Origin: Plantago ovata
Lineage: Eukaryota > Streptophyta > Magnoliopsida > Lamiales > Plantaginaceae
Direction: 5' to 3'
Assembly: GCA_028274465.1 (NCBI GenBank)
Contig: CM051457.1
Span: 30,911,313 to 30,975,312, forward strand
DNA: 64,000 nt
The notes under the pieces are model-generated. The model had not been told where the DNA came from. It worked only from the letters and a program-made list of their open reading frames with translations, and did not search any database. A program made the position numbers and the translations under genes. How positions within the stretch are numbered: the stretch's first letter is position 1; each line of letters starts with the position of its first letter. Shown here one piece after another: positions 1-10,088 of this stretch.

Positions 1-979
1 ACACCCCCCTAAATAGGATGCCATGAATGCCTTCAACTTGATTTGGATAAGCTACACAGAGCTATACAAAATTAAGCACCACTGAATTGCAACAAATAAT
101 TTTTGCAATAGTGTTCCCTGTGCAAAAGTTCCTTTCCAAGGACACCAATAATAATTCTATGTGACAGTGTTCTAAAAGAAATTGGGAGGAAAGAGAGGTG
201 TAAGCACTGCGACACAGGACATTAGGCTTCGAAGTATTGATATTTATTCTAAAAGTAATAAAAATCATTGTAACAAAATTGCTTATATATGAGAATGGTA
301 GAAACAAAATCAAGACCGAGTCTTTTTAGTGTGGGAGTAGGAGTAGGAGTAGGCTAGTTAGATTTGCCGTTTAAAAAAAAAAAAAAGTCTTTTTAGCAAT
401 TTGAAACTTCAATAAAATATACAGAAAAGTATAATTGACAGGAAGTCTAAATAAGAGTAATAAAGACAACACTTTATGAACTCTAAAGAAAAATTGAACC
501 CATAGCATGAATTGTTAGAAACAAAAAAGGGAATGAAACTTAATATTTTATTTATTGAAATGTGTATACAGTTGTGGAATTTTTAAGTTACCTTACCTAA
601 TTTGATTTTAATTTTGCAGGTTGTTTTCCTCACCTTAGGCCACTAAAAGGTAAGCCTAAAGCCTCAAGGTATATCCTCTGAGCAATGAGGCGTGAGCCCT
701 GTAAAGGCTATTCCCCGGGTGACCCCGGAAGTGCCTTTCAGAAACTGAATTGTGGCAGTCTGGAGGGACTGGACAACTTGTTTTGATAAGCACCATTATC
801 TCACATTTTAAGTAAAATTTATGGATTATGCATGGTGACAAATGGGACTATATCACTGCTAACATAGCGGATAAACAAGTTTTCAACAGATATTCTGCTG
901 AAATTAGAATAAAAATCTTGAATTTTTTCTAATATCTAATGCAAAGTAGGTTTTCTGGCACATATAAAAGAGGACAAAC
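1..979 (-). other. Intron of the bL35 gene, no coding exon seen
   Basis: This stretch follows the exon 3 donor of the bL35 gene and contains no recognisable bL35 C-terminal exon in any frame. It holds a poly-A run near 372 and a short GGAGTA repeat near 331-350. The GC-richer stretch at 630-760 looks like a transposon remnant but I could not assign it. Confidence 0.4.
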
Positions 980-2059
980 CTTTGAAAAGGCATTGTGTCT
1001 TTTCCCCTCCTTCCAGCGACGAATCTGCCCGTCCTTCATTACTCTGAATCTTCCTTTATAAGATCTAAAAACAAGAGCGTAAAGTCATAAAAGTGTACTT
1101 ATAATGGTTGACAAAATTAAGGTAGCAATCAAAGACATCTGTAACAATACTGTTCAGTGTTCACATACGAATAGGATTTCATTTTGATCTTTTTGACTTT
1201 CGAGGTTATTGGGGTCATCGGCTGCCGACTCTTCAACTTTCTTTTCCTCTGCTTGGCCGTGATGGTCCTCACTTGGATTAACTACAGTTTCCCCATTAGG
1301 GAAAATGAGAGAAGAGTTAATAACCAAATACTATCAATTTCCTTAATAATTTCAGTAGGCAACTCTTACAATAATCAGGAGACTGACTGGGAGACAGTTC
1401 AGTTGGACTGAGTAGTCTGGTTAGTTGATTGATGTAAATTGAACAGAAATACAGAATGCTAGCATGTACCTTGGAATTGGTTTTAGTCCTTACTCCTTAA
1501 CAATAGTGTATCAAGTCAAGCTAATCATAGTTTCATGGTTCATTCTATCAACAGCTGCTAAACAAGTGACCAACTTCAAATCCTAAAGAGCTAAAACGAG
1601 AGACGACCGAAGAACATATAATTTCGGGCCAAAACGAGCATTTACATGATAAATTCAAGATCTTTTGACAGTAACATTAGATTCCCAATTATCAATTGAT
1701 ATTCACATGCTAATGCTTACACTTGGAATGCAATGAGTACATACAAACATAACATGATCAAACATAACAACAAATCTACAATGGATTTACTAATGCCATT
1801 AAGTAAAAAAAAGGGGGTAAATTGGAGAACTTACAGAGAGGGGAGAGCGGGAGAGATGTGGTAAAACAGCAGGGTTTGGAGAAGTGAAGGGAATGACGGT
1901 AGTGGTGAAAAGGTGAGTAGGATTAGGCCTGTGGAGTAAATTGGGTGAAGTGTGAAGGAGACGATTGGAAATGGAAGGGTGGTGGTGGTGGTGATAGGGT
2001 TTGTGGGAGGAGCAAACGGCGGCGAATGACCGGAGCTTTGAGCACCATCTCTGAATCAT
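980..2059 (-). CDS. Mitochondrial large-subunit ribosomal protein bL35, 5' exons (partial)
   Basis: Three exons are readable on the minus strand: 2059-1835, 1281-1169 and 1064-980, all with GT-AG borders and consistent phase. Exon 1 encodes an Arg/Ser/His/Pro-rich, acid-poor leader typical of a mitochondrial presequence. Exons 2 and 3 join to give KMKSYSSYKGRFRVMKDGQ followed by IRRWKEGKRHNAFSK, the conserved bL35 core that binds 23S-type rRNA in the mitoribosome. The donor after AAG at 980 needs at least one more exon for the usual basic C-terminus (AYAKVMKKL-like). I did not find that exon in 1-979, so it should lie beyond the left edge. The start is the first ATG in frame with the leader. 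Family call is confident; the mitochondrial rather than plastid assignment rests on the leader. Confidence 0.85.
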
Positions 2060-2347
2060 TTATTTGGGTCGGATTTGTCTCTCGGCCGGAGTCTTGTGTT
2101 GTTGCAAGATTTGTGAATCAATTGTGCCTAATTCCGGTGGCTTGGTGGTTGCAGCACCCTAAAACCCAGAACCACTATGAGATTTTGGTGCGCCAAGCCC
2201 CCAAGTATCCTGTTCTCTCGATTTTGGTCACCGAACTTTCTTCTTTTCACAAGTTTAGTCCCCTCGTATAATTTTACTCATATTTAACCCCTTATCTTCT
2301 CTTAAAAATAAATAAATTAACAAGAGTAAATGAATTGAACTTAAGAC

Positions 2348-2381
<34 letters not shown>

Positions 2382-3200
2382 TAACAACAATAATAATAAC
2401 AACAATAATAATATTAATAATAATAAATAAAAACATTTTTAATATTAAATAATAATAATAATTTGTTATTAGTATGATAATAACTCATTTTCATTACTGT
2501 GAAACTATGAATATAATTATTATTATAAAAAGAACAACAATAATATCATTAGAGGGTCAAAATTTTAAAGGAAGTTGAAGTAAAAAATAAAAGAAGTGGA
2601 AAGAAAAGGGGCAAAAATAATATCATTAGAGAGTTAAAATTTTAAAGTAAGTTGAAGTACAAAATAATAAATAAAAAAAAGTGGAAAGAAAAGGGACAAA
2701 ATTTTTTGAAAACGATGTTAAAGGTAAGGATCGAACACTAGTCTGCATAATTTTAACCATAACATAAAAGAAATTATTATTATTATAAGGTAAAATTTTA
2801 CAATTTAAATAAATTTTAAATATATGTCATTCTAAATACATCACATAACAGTTATAGTCACGTCAAGTTTCAATGCATCACACGCATATCGTATCATATA
2901 ACGTGAATCGTAATAACAACAACAACAACAACAATAATATTAAAAAAATATTTAATAAAATCTAGTTGCTATACTCCCCTCTTACTCTACGTGATAATAA
3001 AAATAATTTATTATTAAAAAGAAAAAAAATAATAATAAATTAATATCTGGTCTGAACTGAACTGAACTTAATAAATATGAACTGAACTAAACTTATTTCA
3101 ACTGAACTGAACTTAATTAATCTGAATTGAACTGAGCTGAACTTATCTGAACTGAACTGAACTTATTTTAACTGAAATTAAGGTGAAATGAATAGAGCCC
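2060..3200. repeat. bL35 upstream region with AAT and TGAAC simple repeats
   Basis: Positions 2060-2280 are the probable promoter and 5' leader of the minus-strand bL35 gene. From about 2349 to 2460 there is an interrupted (AAT)n microsatellite. From about 3045 to 3180 there is a degenerate repeat built on CTGAACTGAACTTA units. Similar TGAACT-type units recur at about 49.72-50.09 kb. No gene was seen. Confidence 0.55.
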
Positions 3201-3632
3201 TAACTATACCTACATATGTAAAACACAAATGACTTTTATTGAGTGGAATGTTACTCAGTTTTTATTCATGTGCTCAAATGTTCAATACTTGTTGTATCCA
3301 TATCAATATTTTTATTACTTCTTGCAAGTTATTTTTTGTTTTGATTATCTACATTTTATTTTTTTAATGGTTTATAGTAAGACGTAGTGTATATTATATG
3401 TTTGAGTTGTAAAATTTATAAAGTAAAGTACATAAAATAGGAAAAAATCTGCAAAACTTATTAGTGGATTGGGGGAAAATGAAAAATAAAAAGAATCAAT
3501 GTGACTACGAGAGCACTAATTAGCCTACCCGATAAAATATTTCTGGATCGGCCCTTCATAACAGGTTCAACATCTTCCACCACAAACCCTGTACTAACTC
3601 ACTTTCAAATTTAAAAACAACAAAAATTCACA

Positions 3633-4762
3633 TGGCCGGCCACATTTGACGGTGCAAATCCACTAGACTGGTTGTTCCAAACAAATCAGTATTTTGACTT
3701 TTATCAAGTTCCAGAGGAGCAACGGTCTTCTATCGCATCCTTTTATATGCAAGGAAAAGCTTTAAGTTGGTTTGAATGGATGCATGAGAATCAACAATTG
3801 TCTACTTGGGCTGTTTTTACACGGGATTTGGAACTCCGCTTCGGTCCTTGAACATTCGAGAATCACCAGGCTGCCTTATCTAAGTTGAAACAACACGGCT
3901 CGATCGTCGATTATCAAGAGGCTTTTGACCATCTATGCAACTGTGTCCACGGATTGACCCCTGAATTAAAGCCATCTTGAACTATTTCATTTCAGGCTTG
4001 CGCCAAGACATTTAGCGGGAAATCACCATCTTTAAACCTAAAACCATTTCTCAAACCTTGCGCCAAGACCTTGTAAAGTTGATTGAAGCGAAAATTGCAG
4101 ACTCATGGCCTAAATATCATCCTTTTCCTCGATCGAGTTCTGCACCTTCTGCCCCACCCTTACTTTCTCTTCCTCAACCCAACACGTTACCCACAACCAC
4201 ATCAAAATAACAATCCTCCCTTCCAATTCGCCGGTTTTCAAATGCCGAAGCACAAGCCCGCCGTCCCAAAGGATTTGTTATACTCGGGATGACAAAAATG
4301 CAGCAAACCACAATTCTTGATCGTCATCGCCAATGATATCCTTGAGTCCATTTTAACCATGACTGACACCACTACTCCAGATAATTTAGAACCTGACCCA
4401 ACACTGCTTCCCAGCTTCGATCCCCCTGACTCTCCTACTCCTACCCTTCGCTCACCCATCCTGATAGCCAAGCAGAACCAGCACAATTTCAATTATCAGT
4501 GGCAGCGTACATGGGTTTTACTTCGCCCCAAACTCTACGTGTGCAAGGATTCATCAAAGTGCGTCCTTTTACCATTTTAGTTGACTCGGGCAACACTCAT
4601 CATAATATCATGCAATCTCGCGTTGTTGAACTGTTCCTGTTCTCGCTATCCCGGATCTTTCTGTCATGGTTGGCAATGGAGAATTACTTCAATGTACATG
4701 TTAGTGCCATAATGTTACAATTCAGTTGCAACAACATTCCAAGTATGAGTTTTAAATTTTAA
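3633..4762 (+). pseudogene. Ty3/gypsy gag-protease remnant, copy A
   Basis: The frame reads FDGANPLDWLFQTNQYF, then a motif around ALSWFEWM, then LSKLKQHGSIVDYQEAFDHL, which is the retrotransposon gag pattern. It is broken by TGA at 3849-3851. Farther on, 4575-4640 encodes VDSGNTHHNIMQSRVV, the catalytic Asp-Ser-Gly region of a retroviral-type aspartic protease. No reverse transcriptase or integrase is recognisable and no LTR pair was found, so this is an internal fragment. The same stop is present in copy B. Confidence 0.8.
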
Positions 4763-4845
4763 TCACAATGGAAAAATAGTTAAGTTGATTGAAGGCCCAC
4801 TGATCAGTCAAGCATCATTTAGTCAATTTATTCGCATGATAACAA

Positions 4846-5386
4846 CATACTACAACAATTTGAACTTTATACCACACTTTCTTTTACCACGCTTTAGAAA
4901 GCGTGTTATAAGCTGCATATACCACGGTTTGAGTATCTTATGCTACGGTTTCAAACCGTAGTATTATAAAGTGCCAAAACTGAAACTCAGTCCCATTTTG
5001 GAAATTAAGTGAATGTTTTGGATCCTTTTGCAAATTACACTTTATAAGGTGCACTCCAAATCAAAGTTAGGTCAAAAACTCAAAATTCATTTCCAAACTT
5101 TCAGCTACTTCTATACTTCTCTCCAATGGTGTAATCTTTATCCAAACCCTAATGGGATCCTCGATCCTATTCTACTTCGTTAATGACATCCTCAATCCAA
5201 TTCTACCTCATGTTGAATGTTTGGAAATGAAGGCGTGGCAAAAGACTTTATAGGACGGGCATTTTTTGCCTATTTCTTTTACCACGGCCTTTTATACCAC
5301 GGCACTACCACGCATTATAAGCGTGATATATACTTTATACCATGCTTTTAAAGCGTGGTATAAAGCCTTAGCTGTTGTAGCTAGTG
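4846..5386. mobile_element. Non-autonomous CACTA-type element
   Basis: The left end reads CATACTACAACAATTTG and the right end GTTGTAGCTAGTG, degenerate versions of the CACTACAACAA terminal repeats of CACTA (En/Spm) elements. Just inside both ends lie inverted units of the type TTTATACCACGCTTT and AAAGCGTGGTATAAAG, the subterminal repeats expected in this family. No transposase is encoded. It lies in the part of copy A that is missing from copy B. I did not confirm a 3-bp target duplication. Confidence 0.65.
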
Positions 5387-5624
5387 TGGTCTTTTATGTC
5401 CCTCCCTCCATACTATCTCCTACGAACAAATCCATCCTTCACCTATTTTACAAACAACCAATGAACATGATTTTAGTATAATAAGAAGCGTTAGATAGGA
5501 CAATTAGAATTAGTGTCATGTTAAACAGGAATATTCATCGATAATATTAAACAAGCAGCGGATTCGACATGAGTATTCTGCCCAAATAACAGTAAATTCA
5601 AAATAAACAAAACTTTTATGATCA

Positions 5625-5870
5625 GAGCTACACAGGTCCGATTGGAGCAGAATCATCTCCGATCGGAGTTTGCAAGCTAATCGGAGATGATTTAGTTACG
5701 ATCGGAGCTGCAAAACTCCAATCGGAGCTGTACAGTTCCGAACGGAGCTATGAAGCTCTGATTGGAGCTCTACACATCTCTGGTCGGGGCTGTATATGAG
5801 CTTCGATCAGAACTGCAAAACTCCGATCGAAGCTCTGTACAGAGCTCAGATCGGAGCTACTGTTCATCTT
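5625..5870. repeat. Degenerate palindromic minisatellite (GATCGGAGCT units)
   Basis: About eleven diverged copies of a 12-14 bp palindromic core, roughly TCCGATCGGAGCT, recur every 20-25 bases, separated by short spacers such as GCAAAAC and GTACAG. The array is unique to copy A. It lies in an ORF-poor, AT-rich setting that it stands out from by GC content. I know no specific function for it. Confidence 0.6.
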
Positions 5871-6993
5871 CTTCCCCATTCTTTTTTTTTTTTAGTATTT
5901 ATTTGTTTCTTAATAAAAAAAGGAAAAATGAGAAACAGAAAACAAATAATAATTTGGAACTCATTTTGAAATTCAATTTTTGTAGGGAATTGTTTTAAAA
6001 TAATTTGTAGACAATTTTGAAGTATAGTTAAATTATGAAGGGTTAATTTGTAAATATTTTGTCTTAATTTTGTAAAAATTAAATCATTTGAGATAAATGT
6101 GTAATAAATATAACTTCATATTGTTTGACAAATTTCAGAATTTGAAATTTAGGCGAGGGCAAAAAGGTAACTTCCAGGTTTTAGAGTGCCGAAAGTCAAA
6201 TTCGTGCATTATGTAATTAGATTCATATAAGAGTGGTAGTATATGTAATAAAAAATTTAGTTGGGCTAATCTGTAATAGCGGAAAATGGAAGGGATATCA
6301 GATGTAATTGCCCCTAAATTATTAATTGTATGGCAAAATTATTCAGCGGTTAAAAAAAAATCACAAGATTACTCTAGACAAAATTGTAAATTTAAAATTT
6401 AAAATTGAAAGTAGCAATTCATGGAAAGGATTTTTAACTTCAAGATTCTTGACATCGTATACGCGCGTATTAAGGTTAAAATTATAATTTATTGTATTCT
6501 CCTTTTTGGTAGGCTATATACTCATATCATAGAAGGGTCCGTAACGGAATAGTTTTTCATAGAGCAAAAATAACTGAACAGTCCCTGTTAGTATAAGACA
6601 ATTACATATTATATCATTTTGAGTTGACCAAATTCAATTTTGCAGACCAAACAACCTTAACTAAAAAAAAAAAAGAATTAAATTAAAAATTAACAACATA
6701 TAAAAATTAATTAATAATTAAAAATATTAAAATCACCATGTTTCTCAAAAATCAATTTTATTTTTTCGTTTTTGTATAATTTTATGTTTATTTTCATTTT
6801 TTTATTTTCAAATCTTAAATTTTTTAGGGCATGTTTGGTTGGGAAGATAAAATTTCAGATTTTTTGTTTGGTCACTCAAAAATTGTATTTTTTCTCAATC
6901 TGCAATTGTTGAACTAAAAGGCCCTTTTTTGAGCTTACGGTATATAAGAGGGTACTAATGTAAGAATAAATATTTCATTTATATACTTATATA

Positions 6994-7311
6994 TCCCTCC
7001 GTCCGACAATATTTATATCCTTTGTTATTTTTCACATGTTTTAGGAACTTCAATAGAATAGAAGTTTGTAGTATAAGTAACGTAAATTATGTAAGTAAAT
7101 AATAAAGAATATGAGTGAGGTACTTCTTTGATGAAGTGGAATGAAGAATTGATAATTAAATTTTGGTAAAGTTTTAAATATGTTAGATTTATGGGGATGT
7201 TTATATTTTGAAAATAATTAAGAATGTTTTGTAATGACCCAATTTCATTTTTTCTATATTTTTCGGCTTTTAATGTTTTATTCATTTTATCGATATTGAT
7301 ACGAAAGGGAG
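6994..7311. mobile_element. Decayed Stowaway-like MITE
   Basis: The left end TCCCTCCGTCCGACAATAT follows TA and the right end reads GATATTGATACGAAAGGGAG, a weak inverted match. The left motif is the usual Stowaway CTCCCTCCGTCC end. The same element is present in copy B (about 24027-24350), so it was there before the segmental duplication. Confidence 0.4.
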
Positions 7312-7988
7312 TCAAAATCATTGTAAGAATAAACGGCTGGGTGGTTTATTGTTCACCAAGAGCACGTTTTATGTTCAAATGCAAGATCCGTGAATGAGTC
7401 TTTTAACAATATAATTAGGGATGGGAAGGAGGATAAGTCTATAGTGAGTATGATTTTTTTCTTTGCACTCTCCAAAGGTTGTCCCATGGAGATGAAGTTC
7501 TTGAGTTACAAATAGTTTTATATTTTTTTTATTGCAGTTTCTCAGCTAAATATTCAGTTTTAGAGAGAAACAACAATTGTATTATTATTGAATTTTCGCG
7601 CTGGCCGGTATATAACTTCAGTCGATATAATAAAATATTAAAATTAGTTTTTTTTATTAACATTTGGTTAGCACTTTAACCGAGATCTAAGAATAAAACT
7701 TTTTTTTATCATTTAAAATTTGTAAGATTATACAGTATGTGTGTATTTAAAGGCACTATGTCCGTCGATACGACTTAATTGACTAGTGTTTTATAAATCT
7801 TAGTACTCTTTTTTAAACAAATGAAATCTTGATATTGTTTTTGCAACTTATACCAAACCTTGGTATTGGTTTTGCAATTTTTCCTATTCTTTTCACGTTT
7901 TTCATGTTTTTTTATATTATAACTATGTTATTTTACTTTAATATTCCCTGAATTTACAAAAGGAAAAAAGACAATGAATTTGTTTGTC

Positions 7989-8005
7989 TATAAATAAACT
8001 ATAAA
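7989..8005 (+). promoter_or_regulatory. Two TATA boxes of the copy A LTP-like gene
   Basis: TATAAA occurs at 7989-7994 and again at 8000-8005 because CTATAAATAAA is doubled. They lie about 80-95 bases upstream of the ATG at 8085. Copy B has only one (25105-25110). Confidence 0.6.
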
Positions 8006-8084
8006 TAAACAATGATACATATCTTCCCTTCAATACATACAACATTGTTTATTATATGTTGAAGATAGCAATTAATTAAGAATT

Positions 8085-8522
8085 ATGATGAAAAATAGCA
8101 GCATCAGAGACAACATGAGGTCAGTGGTGCTTATTTTCATTATTATGTTTTTTGGTGTGATTGAAATGTCAGTAAGTCCAGATTCATGTAGTGAAATTCG
8201 ATTGGAAGAGTTTATGGAAAACTGCAAGGAATACTATGATGCAACTGATCCAAAAGCGGCCCCTAGCCAAAGTTGTTGTAGAGGTCTTTCAATTCTGCAC
8301 GAATCTCTATCCGATGGTGGTCAAATATATCGTGAATGCTACAAAAACATATCATCTAAGTTGCCATTTAAAGTTGACCAGGATAAATCACGCGGCTTGG
8401 CAGAAAAATGTTCATTGAATGTTAATTATGACATCAAGGTTAGCTTCTGTTGCATTTTTATTGTGACAAGTTGTTGCCCTTGTTGTGATCATAACCATCA
8501 TTTTTTTTGCCATCCCTGTTGA
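8085..8522 (+). CDS. Small secreted nsLTP-like protein with cysteine-rich tail, copy A
   Basis: A single-exon gene of 145 aa. Residues about 11-31 are a hydrophobic signal peptide, so the product should enter the secretory pathway. The mature part follows the non-specific lipid transfer spacing: C35-X11-C47-X16-C64C65-X19-C85, then C109 and C122. The usual CXC is CYK, so the sixth Cys is replaced by Lys87. The nsLTP type 1 pattern around the seventh Cys (KCSLNVNYDIK) is retained. Unlike classical nsLTPs it ends in a 24-residue tail with eight more cysteines and a His cluster (residues 122-145). Known nsLTPs bind lipids in the apoplast; whether this one does is not shown. Promoter TATA boxes lie at 7989-8005. 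A paralogue is at 25190. Confidence 0.8.
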   Translation: MMKNSSIRDNMRSVVLIFIIMFFGVIEMSVSPDSCSEIRLEEFMENCKEYYDATDPKAAPSQSCCRGLSILHESLSDGGQIYRECYKNISSKLPFKVDQDKSRGLAEKCSLNVNYDIKVSFCCIFIVTSCCPCCDHNHHFFCHPC

Positions 8523-8733
8523 AAATAATTGAGCCAAAACATATAGTTTTGTTATATATGAAATAAATAAAAAAGCTTATTGTACAACATGCGTATGTCT
8601 TAGATGCAACCATTGTTGGGATTATTAAATACTATGTACTTTATTACATTCTGTTTATTGAGATTATTATGTGTAAGTGTTGTAGGATCTAACTTGAACT
8701 TATACTAGACATAAACACGTCACACAACACACA

Positions 8734-8780
<47 letters not shown>
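8523..8780. repeat. 3' flank of copy A gene and GT/AT microsatellite
   Basis: This is the probable 3' UTR and downstream region, matching copy B up to about 8722. It is followed by a (GT)n-(AT)n dinucleotide run at about 8732-8780. The homology with copy B stops just before the microsatellite. Confidence 0.6.
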
Positions 8781-8782
<2 letters not shown>

Positions 8783-8815
8783 TAGAATGAGTGTGCCACG
8801 CTACGCGTGTGAAGC
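8781..8815 (-). mobile_element. Helitron 3' terminus (minus orientation)
   Basis: Read on the minus strand, the sequence has a hairpin CACGC-GTA-GCGTG (8809-8797) followed about 11 bases later by CTAG and then T (8785-8781). This is the Helitron 3' end: hairpin, CTRR, insertion next to T. A related end, with the same CGCTTCACACGCGTAGCGTG core, lies at 49499-49529. The 5' end (TC) was not located, so the element length is unknown. Confidence 0.6.
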
Positions 8816-8898
8816 GATTTTTTTGTTAAATCAGTTTGTTAATTATTTCTAGTATGTTAGACAAGACCAAATCCATTTCTAGTGATGCAAGTTATATA

Positions 8899-9153
8899 CC
8901 CCTCTATCCTATTTATAATTTATCCAATTTAATTATTTTCGGTCAACTGCTTTTGACTTTTACCGCAAATTACTTTTAGATTATAATGATAACATATTTA
9001 ACAAAATTATATCATAAAAATATATACATTAAATTTTCATAATATCATTTTTCTATATATTTTATCTTTATAGTTTAATATTAATTTATAGTCAAAATTG
9101 AACCGTGTTGATCGAAAAAGATAAAGTGGATAAATTATAATGGGAAGAGAGAG
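8899..9153. mobile_element. Stowaway-type MITE
   Basis: The element is flanked by TA on both sides. Its terminal inverted repeats (about 45 bp, imperfect) begin CCCCTCTATCC and CTCTCTCTTCCC and share ATAATTTATCCA. The interior motif TATAATGATAAC-TATTTAAC is shared with the MITE at 26055-26274, suggesting one family. No coding capacity. Confidence 0.75.
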
Positions 9154-9600
9154 TAATATTTGTAAGGAAAGAAAAAGAATCATTTTAATATATTACCAAA
9201 TAGATGATAGCTTTACAAATTTCTTGTTTCACAATTTGATAATGGTAAGCATGATATTAATTATTATTCCACTGGTCCCATTCATATAGCCATTCATATC
9301 GTGGCGTATGATAATTTTCACACTTTTTAAGAAATGAAATAGAATATTTACAGTGATTAAAATATAAAAGGGGGGAGGGAATTCAACTCCTTGATACACC
9401 GTTTCAAATACATAAACAACAGTGAGTAATCTTTCTTCTTATTCTGGAAGGTAAAACTCCTCAGACACATCATAAACATGAGATTATCCTTTCCAGAAAA
9501 TAGAATGCCAAATTACCATAAAGCTTTAACAAATCCACAGTGGCACACTCGTCCAATTACCTCATTCGCAATGGAACGAGCGTTCCTAACACCTGGTGGA
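9154..9600. other. Intergenic, no feature recognised
   Basis: Mixed AT-rich sequence with no supported ORF and no repeat that I recognise. Confidence 0.4.
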
Positions 9601-10088
9601 TGCATAGAGAAGTGGTTCTTCCTAATATTTAGCTAATATTTAGGGTGTGTAAATTTATGGAATGCACCATGGTGGGGGTGACAATGTAGTAATTCATAAT
9701 ATGGACGGTGTGTCTAGCAGTTAGACTGTCTAACAAGCAATAGAAACCATTTCATTTTTTGAATTCCCCCCATAATTTATACCAAGTAACTGAAATAAGA
9801 AAGTTTAAAGTTTACTGATAAGCACTTGCAACTGTTAAATGAAATGCATAGAGAAGTGGTTCTTCCTAATATTTAGCTAATATTTAGGGTGTGTAAATTT
9901 ATGGAATGCACCATGGTGGGGTTGACAATGTAGTAATTCATAATATGGACGGTGTGTCTAGCAGTTAGACTGTCTAACAAGCAATAGAAACCATTTCATT
10001 TTTTGAATTCCCCCCATAATTTATACCAAGTAATTGAAATAAGAAAGTTTAAAGTTTACTGATAAGCACTTGCAACTGTTAAATGAAT
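9601..10088. repeat. 244-bp tandem duplication
   Basis: Two adjacent, nearly identical copies of a 244-bp unit, 9601-9844 and 9845-10088, both starting TGCATAGAGAAGTGG and ending at GCAACTGTTAAATGA. Only a few substitutions separate them, so the duplication is recent. No ORF crosses it. Confidence 0.9.

Larger units (their letters stand above)
3203..8722 (+). repeat. Segmental duplication, copy A
   Basis: Copy A matches copy B (22211-25866) in the same orientation over the gag remnant, intergenic sequence and a small secreted-protein gene. The match starts near CTAACTATACCTA and ends near AACACGTCACACAACACA. Copy A contains two blocks that copy B lacks: about 4016-4559 (gag/protease linker) and about 4770-6155 (CACTA element and a GATCGGAGCT minisatellite). 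Elsewhere the copies differ by scattered substitutions and small indels. Confidence 0.9.

Noticed and set aside
640..760. GC-richer stretch considered as the last bL35 exon or an RNA gene
   Set aside because: Translation does not match bL35 in any frame and no RNA fold is evident.
1945..2271. Plus-strand ORF of 108 aa overlapping bL35 exon 1
   Set aside because: Antisense shadow of the transit-peptide exon; no codon pattern or motif of its own.
2349..2460. Regular AAT array considered as a functional repeat or CRISPR-like array
   Set aside because: Simple trinucleotide microsatellite without spacers.
8440..8460. Possible intron donor (AAGGTTAGC) before the cysteine-rich tail of the LTP-like gene
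   Set aside because: The GT is AT in copy B, no good acceptor follows closely, and the reading frame stays open in both copies.
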